Shown here one piece after another: positions 33,601 through 42,208 of a DNA stretch of 64,000 nucleotides (the stretch's first letter is position 1; the number at the start of each line of letters is the position of its first letter). The notes under the pieces are model-generated. The model did not search any database and was not told where the DNA came from. It saw only the letters and a program-made list of their open reading frames with translations. This DNA comes from Microbulbifer sp. TB1203 (GTDB lineage Bacteria; Pseudomonadota; Gammaproteobacteria; Pseudomonadales; Cellvibrionaceae). Position numbers and translations under genes: made by a program. Location of the stretch: assembly GCF_030997045.1 (NCBI RefSeq), contig NZ_CP116899.1, positions 1,550,001 to 1,614,000 on the forward strand, written 5' to 3'.

Positions 33601-35506
33601 AGGCCTGGGCGTCCACCCGCGTGGGCAGGCCGAATTCCAGGTAGAACTCGTGCATCCACACGTCGGCGCCGCCGCGGGGGCGAATGGTATAGGGGAATTC
33701 ACCGATCACCCGCAGACCCAGGTTTTCCAGCACCGGAATCACATCGGACAGGGTGAGCCCGCTGCCCCAGTTGAACACCTTGAAGCGCAGGCTGCCCGCC
33801 GCCGCGCCCACCGGCTGGTAGAAACTCATGGCCACGCGGTTCTGCTCGTTCAAATCCTGAATCGCGGCCACATCCTGTACCGCGATGCGCGGCTCGAAAT
33901 CCTCCCGGTAGCCGGCGGGGAAGGCGCGGCCGTAGACACTGTAGAGGCGGTTGCCCTCTTCCTCGCCGTGGTTTTCGATCAGGGATTTTTGGAATACGTC
34001 TTCCCAGGAGCGGGTAATATCCACGATTTGCGCCTCCAGTCGCGCTACGTCGATGTCCACCGGCTCGCTGGGGGAAACGCGAAACACGAAGTGCACCCGC
34101 GCGAGAATGGACTCGGAAAAATAGGTGGTGAAATCGGACTCCCTGGCTTTGACGGCCCTGGCGATATGCTCGCAGATCTGTTCCCGCACGGTACTGTTGA
34201 ACTGTTCCCGCGGCACGTACACGGTGGCGGTGACGAACTTGCCGAAGGGGTCCCGGCGCATGAACAGGCGGATATGTGCGCGCTCGTTCATGCTCAGCAC
34301 GCCCATCACCGTGTGGAACAGTTCCCGGGTGCTGCTCTGGAAAAGTTCGTCGCGGGGAAAGGTATCCAGGATGCGGCGCAGTGTCTTGCCGTCGTGACTG
34401 TGGGGCGCGAGGGCGCTGGACTCCATCACCGAGGCTATCTTGCGGCGGATGATCGGGATCTTGGCCGGGCTCTCGGTGTACACCGGCGAGGTGTACAGGC
34501 CCATAAATGCGGACTCGCCGATCACCTTTCCTTCAGCGTCGTAGCGCTTGATGGTGACATAGTCGGAATAGGCGGCGCGATGCACCCGGGACTTCACCGA
34601 CGACTTGGCGAAGGTGAGGAAATTCGGGCCCTGGTAGAACTTCTGCTTGCCCTCGTTGAAGGCGTATTCCGGCGTGGGCTCCGCCGGCTCCTCCAGCTTC
34701 TTGAAAATCCCCAGGCGGCGCGGTTCCACCTCACAGAGGACTTTCTTGTTGTCGCCCTGCTGGCAGAATTCATATTCGCGGTAACCGAGGAAGGTGAAGT
34801 TGCCGTCGCGCATCCACTGCAGGAAAGCGCAGGCCTCCTGCAGGTTGCCGTCGCCCTCGGCCAGGCCTAGGTGCAGTTGGTCCTCTATAGCGCTACAGAT
34901 GTCGAGCATGGGCAGATAGTCGTCCACCACCAGTTCCACGTCGCCGAGCACGTCTTTCAACGCTACGACCAGATCCGCGGCGTGCCCTGTCGAGGTGTCC
35001 AGATTGATCTCCAAATAGATCAGCGCCTCGCCAGACACGTCCGCTCCGAGCTCCTCGCCGACCTGACAGCGCGGTAACAACTCCAGCAGCTTGCCGCCGC
35101 GGCCGCGCCGCAAATGCAGTATCGTGCTCTTGATGGAGTGGATCGCCGTGTTGCGGCGGTTGATTTCCATGCGTACCGAATCCACCAGAAATGGCATGTC
35201 CCGCTGCAGCACCCCCACCACCGTGTGCGAGCACTCCCAGCCGTCGTCCTCCAGCCGCGGATTGCATACCCGCACCTTGGGGGTATCCGGAGCGCGGTCC
35301 TGGATAAAGTTCCACCAGGTGTAGATACAGCCGTATATGTCGGCCAGGCGGCGGCCGGCTAGGTCCTCCATCGGGTATTGGTGCAGGAACTGCTCGGCAA
35401 AAGCCACCACCGGTTCCGCCTCCCCCGCAAGCTTTTCCTGGATCAGTGCGGTCAGCTGCTCCAGCAGCTCTTCGCGGCTGTCGGTAATCACCGTCGCCAT
35501 ATTCAC
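30629..35506 (-). CDS. gdhB: Large NAD-specific glutamate dehydrogenase
   Basis: Catabolic enzyme of about 180 kDa converting glutamate to 2-oxoglutarate and ammonia with NAD. The 1625-residue protein belongs to the large-subunit family (PF05088 type) first described in Streptomyces and Pseudomonas. An N-terminal regulatory part of roughly 700 residues with ACT-like folds (PFLVDSVRMEINR) is followed by the catalytic part with RGGLRWSDRLEDFRTEVLGL, VIVPSGAKGGFVV and the NAD region GIGDMAGDVFGNGML. A C-terminal helical extension completes it. The GTG start at 35506 is supported by AGGAGG six bases upstream. Its stop lies in a REP element. Symbol follows Pseudomonas use. Confidence 0.95.
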   Translation of the reverse strand: MNMATVITDSREELLEQLTALIQEKLAGEAEPVVAFAEQFLHQYPMEDLAGRRLADIYGCIYTWWNFIQDRAPDTPKVRVCNPRLEDDGWECSHTVVGVLQRDMPFLVDSVRMEINRRNTAIHSIKSTILHLRRGRGGKLLELLPRCQVGEELGADVSGEALIYLEINLDTSTGHAADLVVALKDVLGDVELVVDDYLPMLDICSAIEDQLHLGLAEGDGNLQEACAFLQWMRDGNFTFLGYREYEFCQQGDNKKVLCEVEPRRLGIFKKLEEPAEPTPEYAFNEGKQKFYQGPNFLTFAKSSVKSRVHRAAYSDYVTIKRYDAEGKVIGESAFMGLYTSPVYTESPAKIPIIRRKIASVMESSALAPHSHDGKTLRRILDTFPRDELFQSSTRELFHTVMGVLSMNERAHIRLFMRRDPFGKFVTATVYVPREQFNSTVREQICEHIARAVKARESDFTTYFSESILARVHFVFRVSPSEPVDIDVARLEAQIVDITRSWEDVFQKSLIENHGEEEGNRLYSVYGRAFPAGYREDFEPRIAVQDVAAIQDLNEQNRVAMSFYQPVGAAAGSLRFKVFNWGSGLTLSDVIPVLENLGLRVIGEFPYTIRPRGGADVWMHEFYLEFGLPTRVDAQASRGLFQDAFSAIWTNVAESDAFNRLVLAARLNWREVSMLRAYARYLKQTKFSASQEYIAATLANHVEITRNLVALFRAMFDPRISGDRQDQTRVERLIKKIHDGLDSVDNLNEDQVIRRYLELILATLRTNFFQMGKDEQPKDYISIKFSPREIPGIPEPRPEFEIFVYSPRVEGVHLRGGKVARGGLRWSDRLEDFRTEVLGLVKAQNVKNAVIVPSGAKGGFVVRQPPVDGSREAIMEAGIACYQTFIRGLLDITDNLKDGEVVTPEQVIRRDGDDPYLVVAADKGTATFSDIANGIAAEYDFWLGDAFASGGSQGYDHKKMGITARGAWVSVQRHFREMGVDVQSEDFSVIGIGDMAGDVFGNGMLLSEHIRLVGAFNHLHIFVDPEPDAAAGFAERKRLFELPRSSWTDYNSKLISKGGGIFERRAKSIKITPEMKKAFDIEADQLNPNELISAMLRAPVDLIWNGGIGTYVKASTESHAQVGDKSNDVLRVSGRELRAKVFGEGGNLGMTQRGRIEFALNGGRCNTDFIDNAGGVDCSDHEVNIKILLNKVVANGDLTDKQRNQLLEEMTDSVSELVLNNNYNQTRALSVAEFQVAARIDEYRRTINALESEGRLRRALEFIPDNEQLNERQNRGQYLTRPELSVLISYVKVKLKEELLNAQIIENPRVQEAVESAFPRELMARYSELVYDHPLRRQIVATQVANELVNNMGITFYHRMSGATGADIDAIAAAYISARDVYLMDEFQQQVAALDYRVPAQLQIELLNSMIGRVRRGTRWFIRNRRNDLEPAQNRELYRDSVQRVFKALPKVLCGEPRNDWEPRYHELQEAGVPESVALMAASTHLFLALSISESARISERPVEEVSAVYFRLADALKLNWFGNLIIDLPAEGFWQAQARETCMDDLDSQLASLAVNLLRLAGDADLDLDGAMALWSDIMAPAIQRWNNILAELKSTPAGDFAMFTVALRELMYLANATADQESLA

Positions 35507-35753
35507 GGAAAACCTCCTATTGATTCGCAGCCCTCGGCCGCGGATATTACTGTGTTATATCGGGCCGGCGTTTCGAGTTGTTGAACTCCGCGCCGCACCA
35601 ACTGTCTACAATTCGTCCAACGGTTGCCTCATCTGCAGCCGCCGTTAAAATCAACGCGCCCGCAGCCCTTTGTCGCGGGTAGCTATACATAAAGATAGAG
35701 TGCTGCCCTGGGCGGGCGGACGCAGGATTATTCGCAATAAAAGAAGTGGCGCT

Positions 35754-36724
35754 ATGGAACAGAACCTGAATACCCGAGACCAGATCACCGCCCTCGGCGA
35801 CTGGCTGGAACAGCAGATTATCGGCCAGAGGACCCTGGTCGAACGGATACTGATCGCCCTGCTCGCGGACGGCCACCTGCTGGTGGAAGGGGCCCCGGGA
35901 CTGGCCAAAACCAAGGCGATCAAAACACTGGGCGAGGCTATTGAGGGTGATTTCCATCGCGTCCAATTTACGCCGGACCTGTTGCCGGCGGATATTACCG
36001 GCACCGATATCTACCGACCGGAAACCGGAGAGTTCCACTTTCAGCCCGGGCCTGTGTTCCACAACCTGGTGCTGGCGGACGAGATCAACCGCGCGCCGGC
36101 CAAGGTGCAGTCGGCGCTGCTGGAGGCCATGGCGGAACGCCAGATCAGCGTGGGCCGCAAAACTTATCCGCTGCCCGAATTATTCCTGGTGATGGCGACA
36201 CAGAACCCTATAGAACAGGAAGGGACTTATCCGCTGCCAGAGGCGCAACTGGATAGGTTCCTCATGCAAGTGAATCTTGCCTATCCCGATGCAGTTGCGG
36301 AAGCGAAAATTTTGCGCCTGGCCAGATCCGAGGCAAGTCTTGGCGAAAATCGCCCTTCCGGTGTTGTCAGCCAGGACACCATTTTTCGCGCCCGCAGCCA
36401 GATTCTGGAAATGCAGATGGTGGAAGCGGTAGAGACCTATACTGTCCAACTTGTCATTGCTACCCGAGAGCCCGCGAAGTATGACAGCGAGCTGGCCTCC
36501 TGGCTAGATTTTGGTGCAAGCCCCCGGGCCACGATTGCACTGGATCGGTGCGCCCGCGCGCTCGCCTGGCTCAAAGGCCGGGACTTCGTCACCCCGGACG
36601 ACGTGATGGAAGTGGCCCCGGATGTATTCCGCCACCGCCTGCTGCTCAGTTTCGAGGCCGAGGCGGCCGGCATCACCGCCGACCAGGTTATCCGGCGACT
36701 GCTGCAACAGGTGCCGGCCATCTG

Positions 36725-36725
<1 letters not shown>
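35754..36725 (+). CDS. MoxR-type AAA+ ATPase
   Basis: This 323-residue AAA+ protein is a chaperone-like ATPase that usually works with von Willebrand factor A (VWA) partners. It shows Walker A EGAPGLAKTKAIKTL (about 50-64), the segment QFTPDLLPADITGTD, Walker B NLVLADEINRAPAKVQSALL, and sensor 1 VMATQNPIEQEGTYPLPEAQLDRFL, here split as VMATQNPIEQ and EGTYPLPEAQ. It begins the operon with DUF58, DUF4381, two VWA proteins and BatD, known as the aerotolerance (bat) type. Its stop overlaps the DUF58 start (TGATG). The operon's client is unknown. Confidence 0.94.
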
Positions 36726-37690
<965 letters not shown>

Positions 37691-37713
37691 AACCCCGGCC
37701 GACCGAAACTGGC

Positions 37714-37768
37714 GTAGGGTGCGCCGTGCGCACCGCCCGGCCTCTCCGGTGCGCACGGCGCACCCTAC
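37714..37768. repeat. REP-like palindrome, GTAGGGTGCGCCGTGCGC family, copy 2
   Basis: The same 21-base arms as at 26667-26717 recur here (37714-37734 and 37748-37768), with a 13-base spacer and reversed arm order. The element lies inside the bat operon between the DUF58 and DUF4381 genes. A reading frame starting with ATG 37687 (MKPRPTETG) crosses it in frame with the DUF4381 gene, suggesting that the repeat was inserted near the original start. Confidence 0.88.
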
Positions 37769-37829
37769 GGGGTTCCCCCCGGGTCCCGATGGTCCCGGGT
37801 CCCGGATCCCGAAAGGCGGGGGCAACGCG

Positions 37830-38372
37830 ATGAGATTCACTCCAGCGCAACAGCCCCCGCCCAGCCCCGAAGCACAGGAACTACTGGCCCAACTGCGCGA
37901 TATCCACGAACCATCGCCGGTCAGCTGGTGGCCGCCGGCGCCCGGCTGGTGGCTGCTGGGAGCACTGATTCTCACCGCCGTGGCCGCGGCGATTTTCTTT
38001 TGGCACCGGCAGCGAAAAATCCGCGCGCGCAACCGCTACCGCGTGGAAGCCGTGCGCCTGTTGCAGGATGTCGCCCCGGCCAATCCCCGCGCAGTCGAAC
38101 AGATCAACGAAATTCTCAAGCGGGTGGCGGTCGCCAGCTTCGGCCGCCCAGCCTGCGGCAATCTCACCGGCCGGCGCTGGATCGAGTTCCTGGAAAATTC
38201 CTCCGGCAACGAACTCCCGGCCGAAGCCCGGGAGGCCCTGCTGGAACATCTTTACCGGCGACCGGATAAAAACCCGGAGTGGGACCGGAAGCTGCGCGAT
38301 TGCACCGTAGCGCTGCGCGACTGCGCCATACAGTGGGTGGAATCCCACCAGCGGGAGGCCAACGGTGTTTGA
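37830..38372 (+). CDS. DUF4381 membrane protein of the bat operon
   Basis: This 180-residue protein has one membrane helix (about 36-55, WWLLGALILTAVAAAIFFWH) preceded by a short N-terminal segment with the family-like SPVSWWPPAPGWW, and a cytoplasmic helical tail containing ILKRVAVASFGR. This matches DUF4381, always found with MoxR/VWA operons. The ATG at 37830 has AAGGCGGGGG upstream. Its stop codon overlaps the BatA start by eight bases. Its role is probably as a membrane adaptor in the complex, which is inference. Confidence 0.9.
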   Translation: MRFTPAQQPPPSPEAQELLAQLRDIHEPSPVSWWPPAPGWWLLGALILTAVAAAIFFWHRQRKIRARNRYRVEAVRLLQDVAPANPRAVEQINEILKRVAVASFGRPACGNLTGRRWIEFLENSSGNELPAEAREALLEHLYRRPDKNPEWDRKLRDCTVALRDCAIQWVESHQREANGV

Positions 38373-39492
38373 GTTCGCCACCCCCTGGGTCTTCGCCCTG
38401 CTGCCACTGCCCTGGCTGGCCCGCCGCCTGCTGCCCCGTGCCAGGCCGCTCACCAGCGCCCTCAAAGTGCCTTTTTACTCTGAATTGTCCCAGAGTGGCG
38501 ACGCCGGCCAGGGCAACCTCGCCAACCTGTTGCTGCTCAGCCTGCTGTGGTTGCTGCTGCTGACCGCCGCGGCCCGTCCACAGTGGTACGGCGAGCCCAT
38601 TGCACAGAAGAGCAGCGCCCGGGACCTGCTGGTGGCAGTGGACATTTCCGGCAGCATGGAGACCCCGGACATGTTGCTGGACGGCCGCCCGGCCATGCGC
38701 GTCGAAGCGGTGAAGCGGGTGGTGAGCGACTTTGTCGAACGGCGCGAGGGCGACCGCCTGGGACTGGTACTGTTCGGCACCCGCGCCTACCTGCAGGCGC
38801 CCCTCACCTACGACCGGAAAACCGTGGGCACGCTTTTACAGGAAGCGCAGATCGGCTTCGCCGGCCAGGGCACCGCCATCGGCGACGCCATCGGCTTGGC
38901 GGTCAAGCGCCTGACCCAGCGCCCCGCGGAACAGCGGGTGCTGATCCTGCTCACCGACGGCGCGAATACCGCCGGAGAAATCTCCCCCCGCAAAGCCGCC
39001 GAGCTGGCGCAGCAGGCGGGGGTGACCGTCTATACCATCGGCGTGGGCGCGGAGGAGATGATCCAGCCTGGCCTGCTGGGCAGCCGCTTCGGCGCGCGCC
39101 GCATCAACCCCTCCCGGGATCTGGACAGCGAGACCCTGCAGGCTATCGCCGACGAAACCGGTGGCCAGTATTTCCGGGCGCACAACCCGCAGGAACTGGT
39201 GGACATCTACAACGAACTGGACCGCCTGGAACCGGTGGAACAGGAGGCCGCCAGCTACCGCCCGCTGAAATCCCTGTATGTGTGGCCGCTGGGTGCAGCG
39301 CTGCTGCTGACCATGCTGTGGGCCGCGGTGCCACTGCTCGCCAGCGGGAGCGCCGAGTTCCAGCGCCGCAAAGCGGCCCCTGGGAACGCCGAGCTCGGGA
39401 GCGCCCGCCGCCAGCTCGGCAAAGCGGGCCGCAGGCCCGCCATAGAGCCCAGCTCCGCTGGTGAATACTCAAAGCGGAGCCAGTCAGCCTGA
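38365..39492 (+). CDS. batA: BatA-like VWA-domain membrane protein, with repeat-derived C-terminus
   Basis: The 375-residue protein has two N-terminal membrane helices, a VWA domain with the metal-ion site DISGSM (about residues 92-97) and LLTDGANTAG, and a C-terminal membrane helix (VWPLGAALLLTMLWAAVPLLA, here about 308-328, quoted in two parts VWPLGAALLL and TMLWAAVPLLA). This is the BatA/YeaD layout. The last about 40 residues (KAAPGNAELGSARRQLGKAG and onward) are encoded by a 55-base dispersed repeat whose second copy is non-coding at 41426-41480. The native C-terminus was therefore probably replaced or extended. The GTG start overlaps the DUF4381 gene. Confidence 0.92.
   Translation: MFEFATPWVFALLPLPWLARRLLPRARPLTSALKVPFYSELSQSGDAGQGNLANLLLLSLLWLLLLTAAARPQWYGEPIAQKSSARDLLVAVDISGSMETPDMLLDGRPAMRVEAVKRVVSDFVERREGDRLGLVLFGTRAYLQAPLTYDRKTVGTLLQEAQIGFAGQGTAIGDAIGLAVKRLTQRPAEQRVLILLTDGANTAGEISPRKAAELAQQAGVTVYTIGVGAEEMIQPGLLGSRFGARRINPSRDLDSETLQAIADETGGQYFRAHNPQELVDIYNELDRLEPVEQEAASYRPLKSLYVWPLGAALLLTMLWAAVPLLASGSAEFQRRKAAPGNAELGSARRQLGKAGRRPAIEPSSAGEYSKRSQSA
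39376..39430. repeat. 55-base dispersed repeat, copy 1 (inside the BatA gene)
   Basis: GCCCCTGGGAACGCCGAGCT starts a 55-base stretch that is identical at 41426-41480, exactly 2050 bases away. It contains a palindrome GCCGAGCT...AGCTCGGC. Here it is read through as coding sequence at the end of batA. Confidence 0.95.
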
Positions 39493-41342
39493 TGTTTTTC
39501 TCCGAACTGCACCAATTCCATTTCCTGCGCCCCCAGTTCCTCTGGCTGCTGCTGCCGGCCGCCCTGCTCTGCTGGGGCCTGGCGCGCACCGTGCTGAACA
39601 GCGGCAACCTGCAAAAAATTATCGACCCGGACCTGCTGCCCCATCTGCTCTTGCGCGGCGGGGAAAAACGCCCCTGGCTGTTCGCGCTGATTTTCGCCCT
39701 GCTCGCCGGCGCTATCCTGGCGCTGGCGGGCCCCACTTGGCGCAAGCTGCCCACGCCGGTGTACAGCAACCAGGACGCGCTGGTGATCCTGCTGGACCTG
39801 TCGCCGTCGATGATGGCCACCGACCTGTCGCCGGACCGCCTCACCCGCGCGCGGCTGAAAATTCTCGATATTCTCAAGGAGCGCAAAGACGGCCTCACCG
39901 CCCTGGTAGCCTACGGCGGTGAGGCCCATGTGGTCACTCCGCTCACTGAGGACACCGTCACCATCGCCAACCTGGTGCCCGCCCTGTCACCGTCGATTGT
40001 GCCTGTGCCCGGCAGCAATATCGAAATGGCAGTGGAGACGGGCCTCCAACTGCTGCGGGACGGCGCCAATGGCAACGGCGACCTGCTTGCGGTCACCGAC
40101 GGCATCGATGAATCGGCACTGGGCGGAGTGAAGAAACTGGTTTCCGAAGCCGGCGTCGAACTGTCGATACTGGCCGTCGGCAGCGGCGAGGGCAGCCCCA
40201 TCCCCCGGGGCAATGGCGGCGGCTTCGCCACCGACAGTAACGGCGCGATCATCATCGCCAATTTCAATGCCGGCGAACTGAGAAAGCTGGCCCGGGAAAG
40301 CGGCGGCCGCTTCGCCGAAATCACCGTGGACGACAGCGATATCCATTACCTGCTGCCAGAGGGTGAAACGCCGCAGCAGGCCCAGCTCACCGAGCGCGAA
40401 TTCGACCAGTGGCGCGAAGAGGGCCCGTGGCTGATCCTGCTGCTGTTGCCCTTGACCGCCCTGCTGTTCCGCCGCGGCGCCCTCGCCTGCGCCCTTCCCC
40501 TGGCCCTGCTGCTGCCGCAACACAGCGACGCCCAGGAACTGTGGCGCACCCCGGACCAGCGCGGTGAGGAACTGCTGGAACAGGGAGAACCGGAACAGGC
40601 CGCGAAGACCTTCAAGAACCCCCGCTGGCGCGGCACCGCCAACTACCGCGCAGGTAACTTCCCCGCCGCGGCAGAGAATTTTGCACAAAGTGATGACCCT
40701 CAGGGGCTCTATAATCTCGGCAACAGCCTCACCCAGCAGGGCCGCTACGACGAGGCCATCGCCGCCTACGACGAGGCACTGAAACAGCAGCCGCAGATGG
40801 CCGACGCCCGGCACAACCGCGAGATCGCAGAAAAGCTCAGGGAATTGCAGAAACAACAACAACAGCAGCAGCAATCGCAGCAGAATCAATCCGACCAGCA
40901 GCAACAGCAACAACAGCAGTCCGGAGACAACGAACAACAGCAGAACCAGAGCGGGCAACAGCAACAGAGCCAGCAGGGCTCCGATTCCGGAAACAGCGGC
41001 TCGCAGGATACCCAGGAGCAGCAACAGGCGGGTGAGCAGCCGCCAGAACAGCCATCCGAGCAGGGACAACAGGAATCAGAAAAACAGGAACAGCAGACGG
41101 CCAAGGGCGAAAACGGAGAGAGGCAAGAGCAGCAACAGGGCGAGCCCCAGCGGGCCGGTGCCGAGGAAAGCCACCTGGACCCGGAGACCCAGCAGGCCCT
41201 GGACCAATGGCTGCGCCAGATTCCCGACGATCCCGCCGGCCTGATGCGCGAGAAATTCAAATATGAAAGCCTGCAGCGCCGCCGCGCCTACCGCAGCGGC
41301 GAATGGCAGCCCCCGGAGAACGGAGCCACGCAGAGATGGTAG
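39492..41342 (+). CDS. batB: Fused VWA + TPR protein (BatB-BatC type) with long Gln-rich tail
   Basis: The 616-residue protein starts with two membrane helices, then a VWA domain with DLSPSM (about 97-102) and LLAVTDGIDESALG, and further membrane helices (about 315-345). After these lies a TPR region (about 375-455) with LYNLGNSLTQQGRYDEAIAA. The C-terminal part (about 465-560) is a Gln-rich, low-complexity segment with runs of up to eight Gln. BatB and BatC are separate genes in many bacteria; here they are one. It overlaps the BatA stop by one base. After it, repeats and a toxin-antitoxin pair interrupt the operon. Confidence 0.93.
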   Translation: MFFSELHQFHFLRPQFLWLLLPAALLCWGLARTVLNSGNLQKIIDPDLLPHLLLRGGEKRPWLFALIFALLAGAILALAGPTWRKLPTPVYSNQDALVILLDLSPSMMATDLSPDRLTRARLKILDILKERKDGLTALVAYGGEAHVVTPLTEDTVTIANLVPALSPSIVPVPGSNIEMAVETGLQLLRDGANGNGDLLAVTDGIDESALGGVKKLVSEAGVELSILAVGSGEGSPIPRGNGGGFATDSNGAIIIANFNAGELRKLARESGGRFAEITVDDSDIHYLLPEGETPQQAQLTEREFDQWREEGPWLILLLLPLTALLFRRGALACALPLALLLPQHSDAQELWRTPDQRGEELLEQGEPEQAAKTFKNPRWRGTANYRAGNFPAAAENFAQSDDPQGLYNLGNSLTQQGRYDEAIAAYDEALKQQPQMADARHNREIAEKLRELQKQQQQQQQSQQNQSDQQQQQQQQSGDNEQQQNQSGQQQQSQQGSDSGNSGSQDTQEQQQAGEQPPEQPSEQGQQESEKQEQQTAKGENGERQEQQQGEPQRAGAEESHLDPETQQALDQWLRQIPDDPAGLMREKFKYESLQRRRAYRSGEWQPPENGATQRW

Positions 41343-41348
41343 GGAGAG

Positions 41349-41425
41349 AATGCGGAATGATGAATGATGAATGCGGAATACCCTCCCCTCTCCCGCTTGC
41401 GGGAGAGGGGCCGGGGGAGAGGGCT
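41349..41425. repeat. Composite of AATGCGG array and CT-rich palindrome
   Basis: AATGCGGAATGATGAATGAT and a following AATGCGGAATAC (41346-41379) match the arrays of the element at 5891-6127. They are followed by CCCTCCCCTCTCCCGCTTGC and its complement-rich partner to 41425, matching 17921-17960. The whole sits seven bases after the batBC stop, directly before the 55-base repeat copy. Confidence 0.72.
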
Positions 41426-41480
41426 GCCCCTGGGAACGCCGAGCTCGGGAGCGCCCGCCGCCAGCTCGGCAAAGCGGGCC
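41426..41480. repeat. 55-base dispersed repeat, copy 2 (non-coding)
   Basis: This is identical to 39376-39430 over 55 bases. Here it lies in the gap between batBC and the toxin-antitoxin pair and is not translated. It is the strongest evidence that the batA C-terminus is repeat-derived. Confidence 0.95.
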
Positions 41481-41581
41481 ACAGGTTCGCCGCAAGAGCG
41501 GCCCCCGGCAACGACCGAACCATCTACAGCCACTAAATCACCGGGTATACTCCCCGTAGGACCAAGACGCCAAGATCGATC

Positions 41582-41872
41582 ATGTTACTCGACACCCTGC
41601 ACCGCCAAAAAAGGGAAATCAACGCCCTGGCCAAGCAATACGGCGCTCGTCGGATCCGGGTATTCGGCTCCGTATCCCGTGGAGAAGAAAAACCGGATAG
41701 CGATATCGACTTCCTGGTAGACCTACCACGCGGCTACGATCTGTTTGGCCAGAGAATTCCACTCACACAGCGACTCGCCGAACTAACCGGTCGTCAAGTA
41801 GAAGTAATCCCCGAACACGAACTCAACCGGTATATCCGCGATTCAGTGCTGAAAGAGGCCGTTGACTTGTGA
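41582..41872 (+). CDS. mntA: MntA-type nucleotidyltransferase antitoxin
   Basis: This 96-residue protein has the minimal nucleotidyltransferase signature GSVSRGEEKPDSDIDFLVD, fitting GS-x10-DxD exactly. In type VII toxin-antitoxin systems MntA inactivates HepT by attaching AMP groups to a tyrosine. It overlaps the HepT-like gene by four bases (GTGA), the usual coupled order. No SD stronger than GATC is seen before the ATG. Together with its partner it sits between batBC and batD, an unusual place. Confidence 0.9.
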   Translation: MLLDTLHRQKREINALAKQYGARRIRVFGSVSRGEEKPDSDIDFLVDLPRGYDLFGQRIPLTQRLAELTGRQVEVIPEHELNRYIRDSVLKEAVDL

Positions 41873-42204
41873 GCAAAGACTGGCGGACCTATGCAATGCA
41901 CATTCTCGACTCAATCGCCAAGATTCGGCGCATAAGCGATCGCGGCGAAATCACATCCGATGAAGTGCTATATGATGCGGCACTGCGCAATCTGCAAACC
42001 CTCTCGGAAGCAACCCAGCGGTTACCCGGCAACCTGAAAGCCGAGCAGGCGGATATTCCCTGGAAAGAAATCAGCGGATTTCGCAATATCCTGGTACACA
42101 ACTACCTGGGCGACATCGACCCGGAAGCGGTCGCCCAGGTTGTGGACAAACACCTTCCCCCACTTGAGCAAGCTGTACGGAAGATGCTGGAAGAGAATGA
42201 GTAA
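41869..42204 (+). CDS. hepT: HepT-like HEPN-domain toxin (RNase)
   Basis: This 111-residue, all-helical protein carries the HEPN RNase motif RNILVHNY, which fits Rx4HxY with the tyrosine that MntA AMPylates. The N-terminal part DWRTYAMHILDSIAKIRRIS is typical of the family (DUF86). The GTG start overlaps the mntA stop. The system is expected to work as a cell-growth toxin neutralised by MntA, possibly in phage defence. Its stop is adjacent to the start region of batD, so batD translation may depend on it. Confidence 0.91.
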   Translation: MSKDWRTYAMHILDSIAKIRRISDRGEITSDEVLYDAALRNLQTLSEATQRLPGNLKAEQADIPWKEISGFRNILVHNYLGDIDPEAVAQVVDKHLPPLEQAVRKMLEENE

Positions 42205-42208
42205 CTCC

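Noticed and set aside
40845..41130. Gln-rich tail as a separate repeat element or prion-like gene
   Set aside because: It is in frame with the TPR region and Gln-rich tails are known in BatC proteins, so it is treated as part of the gene.
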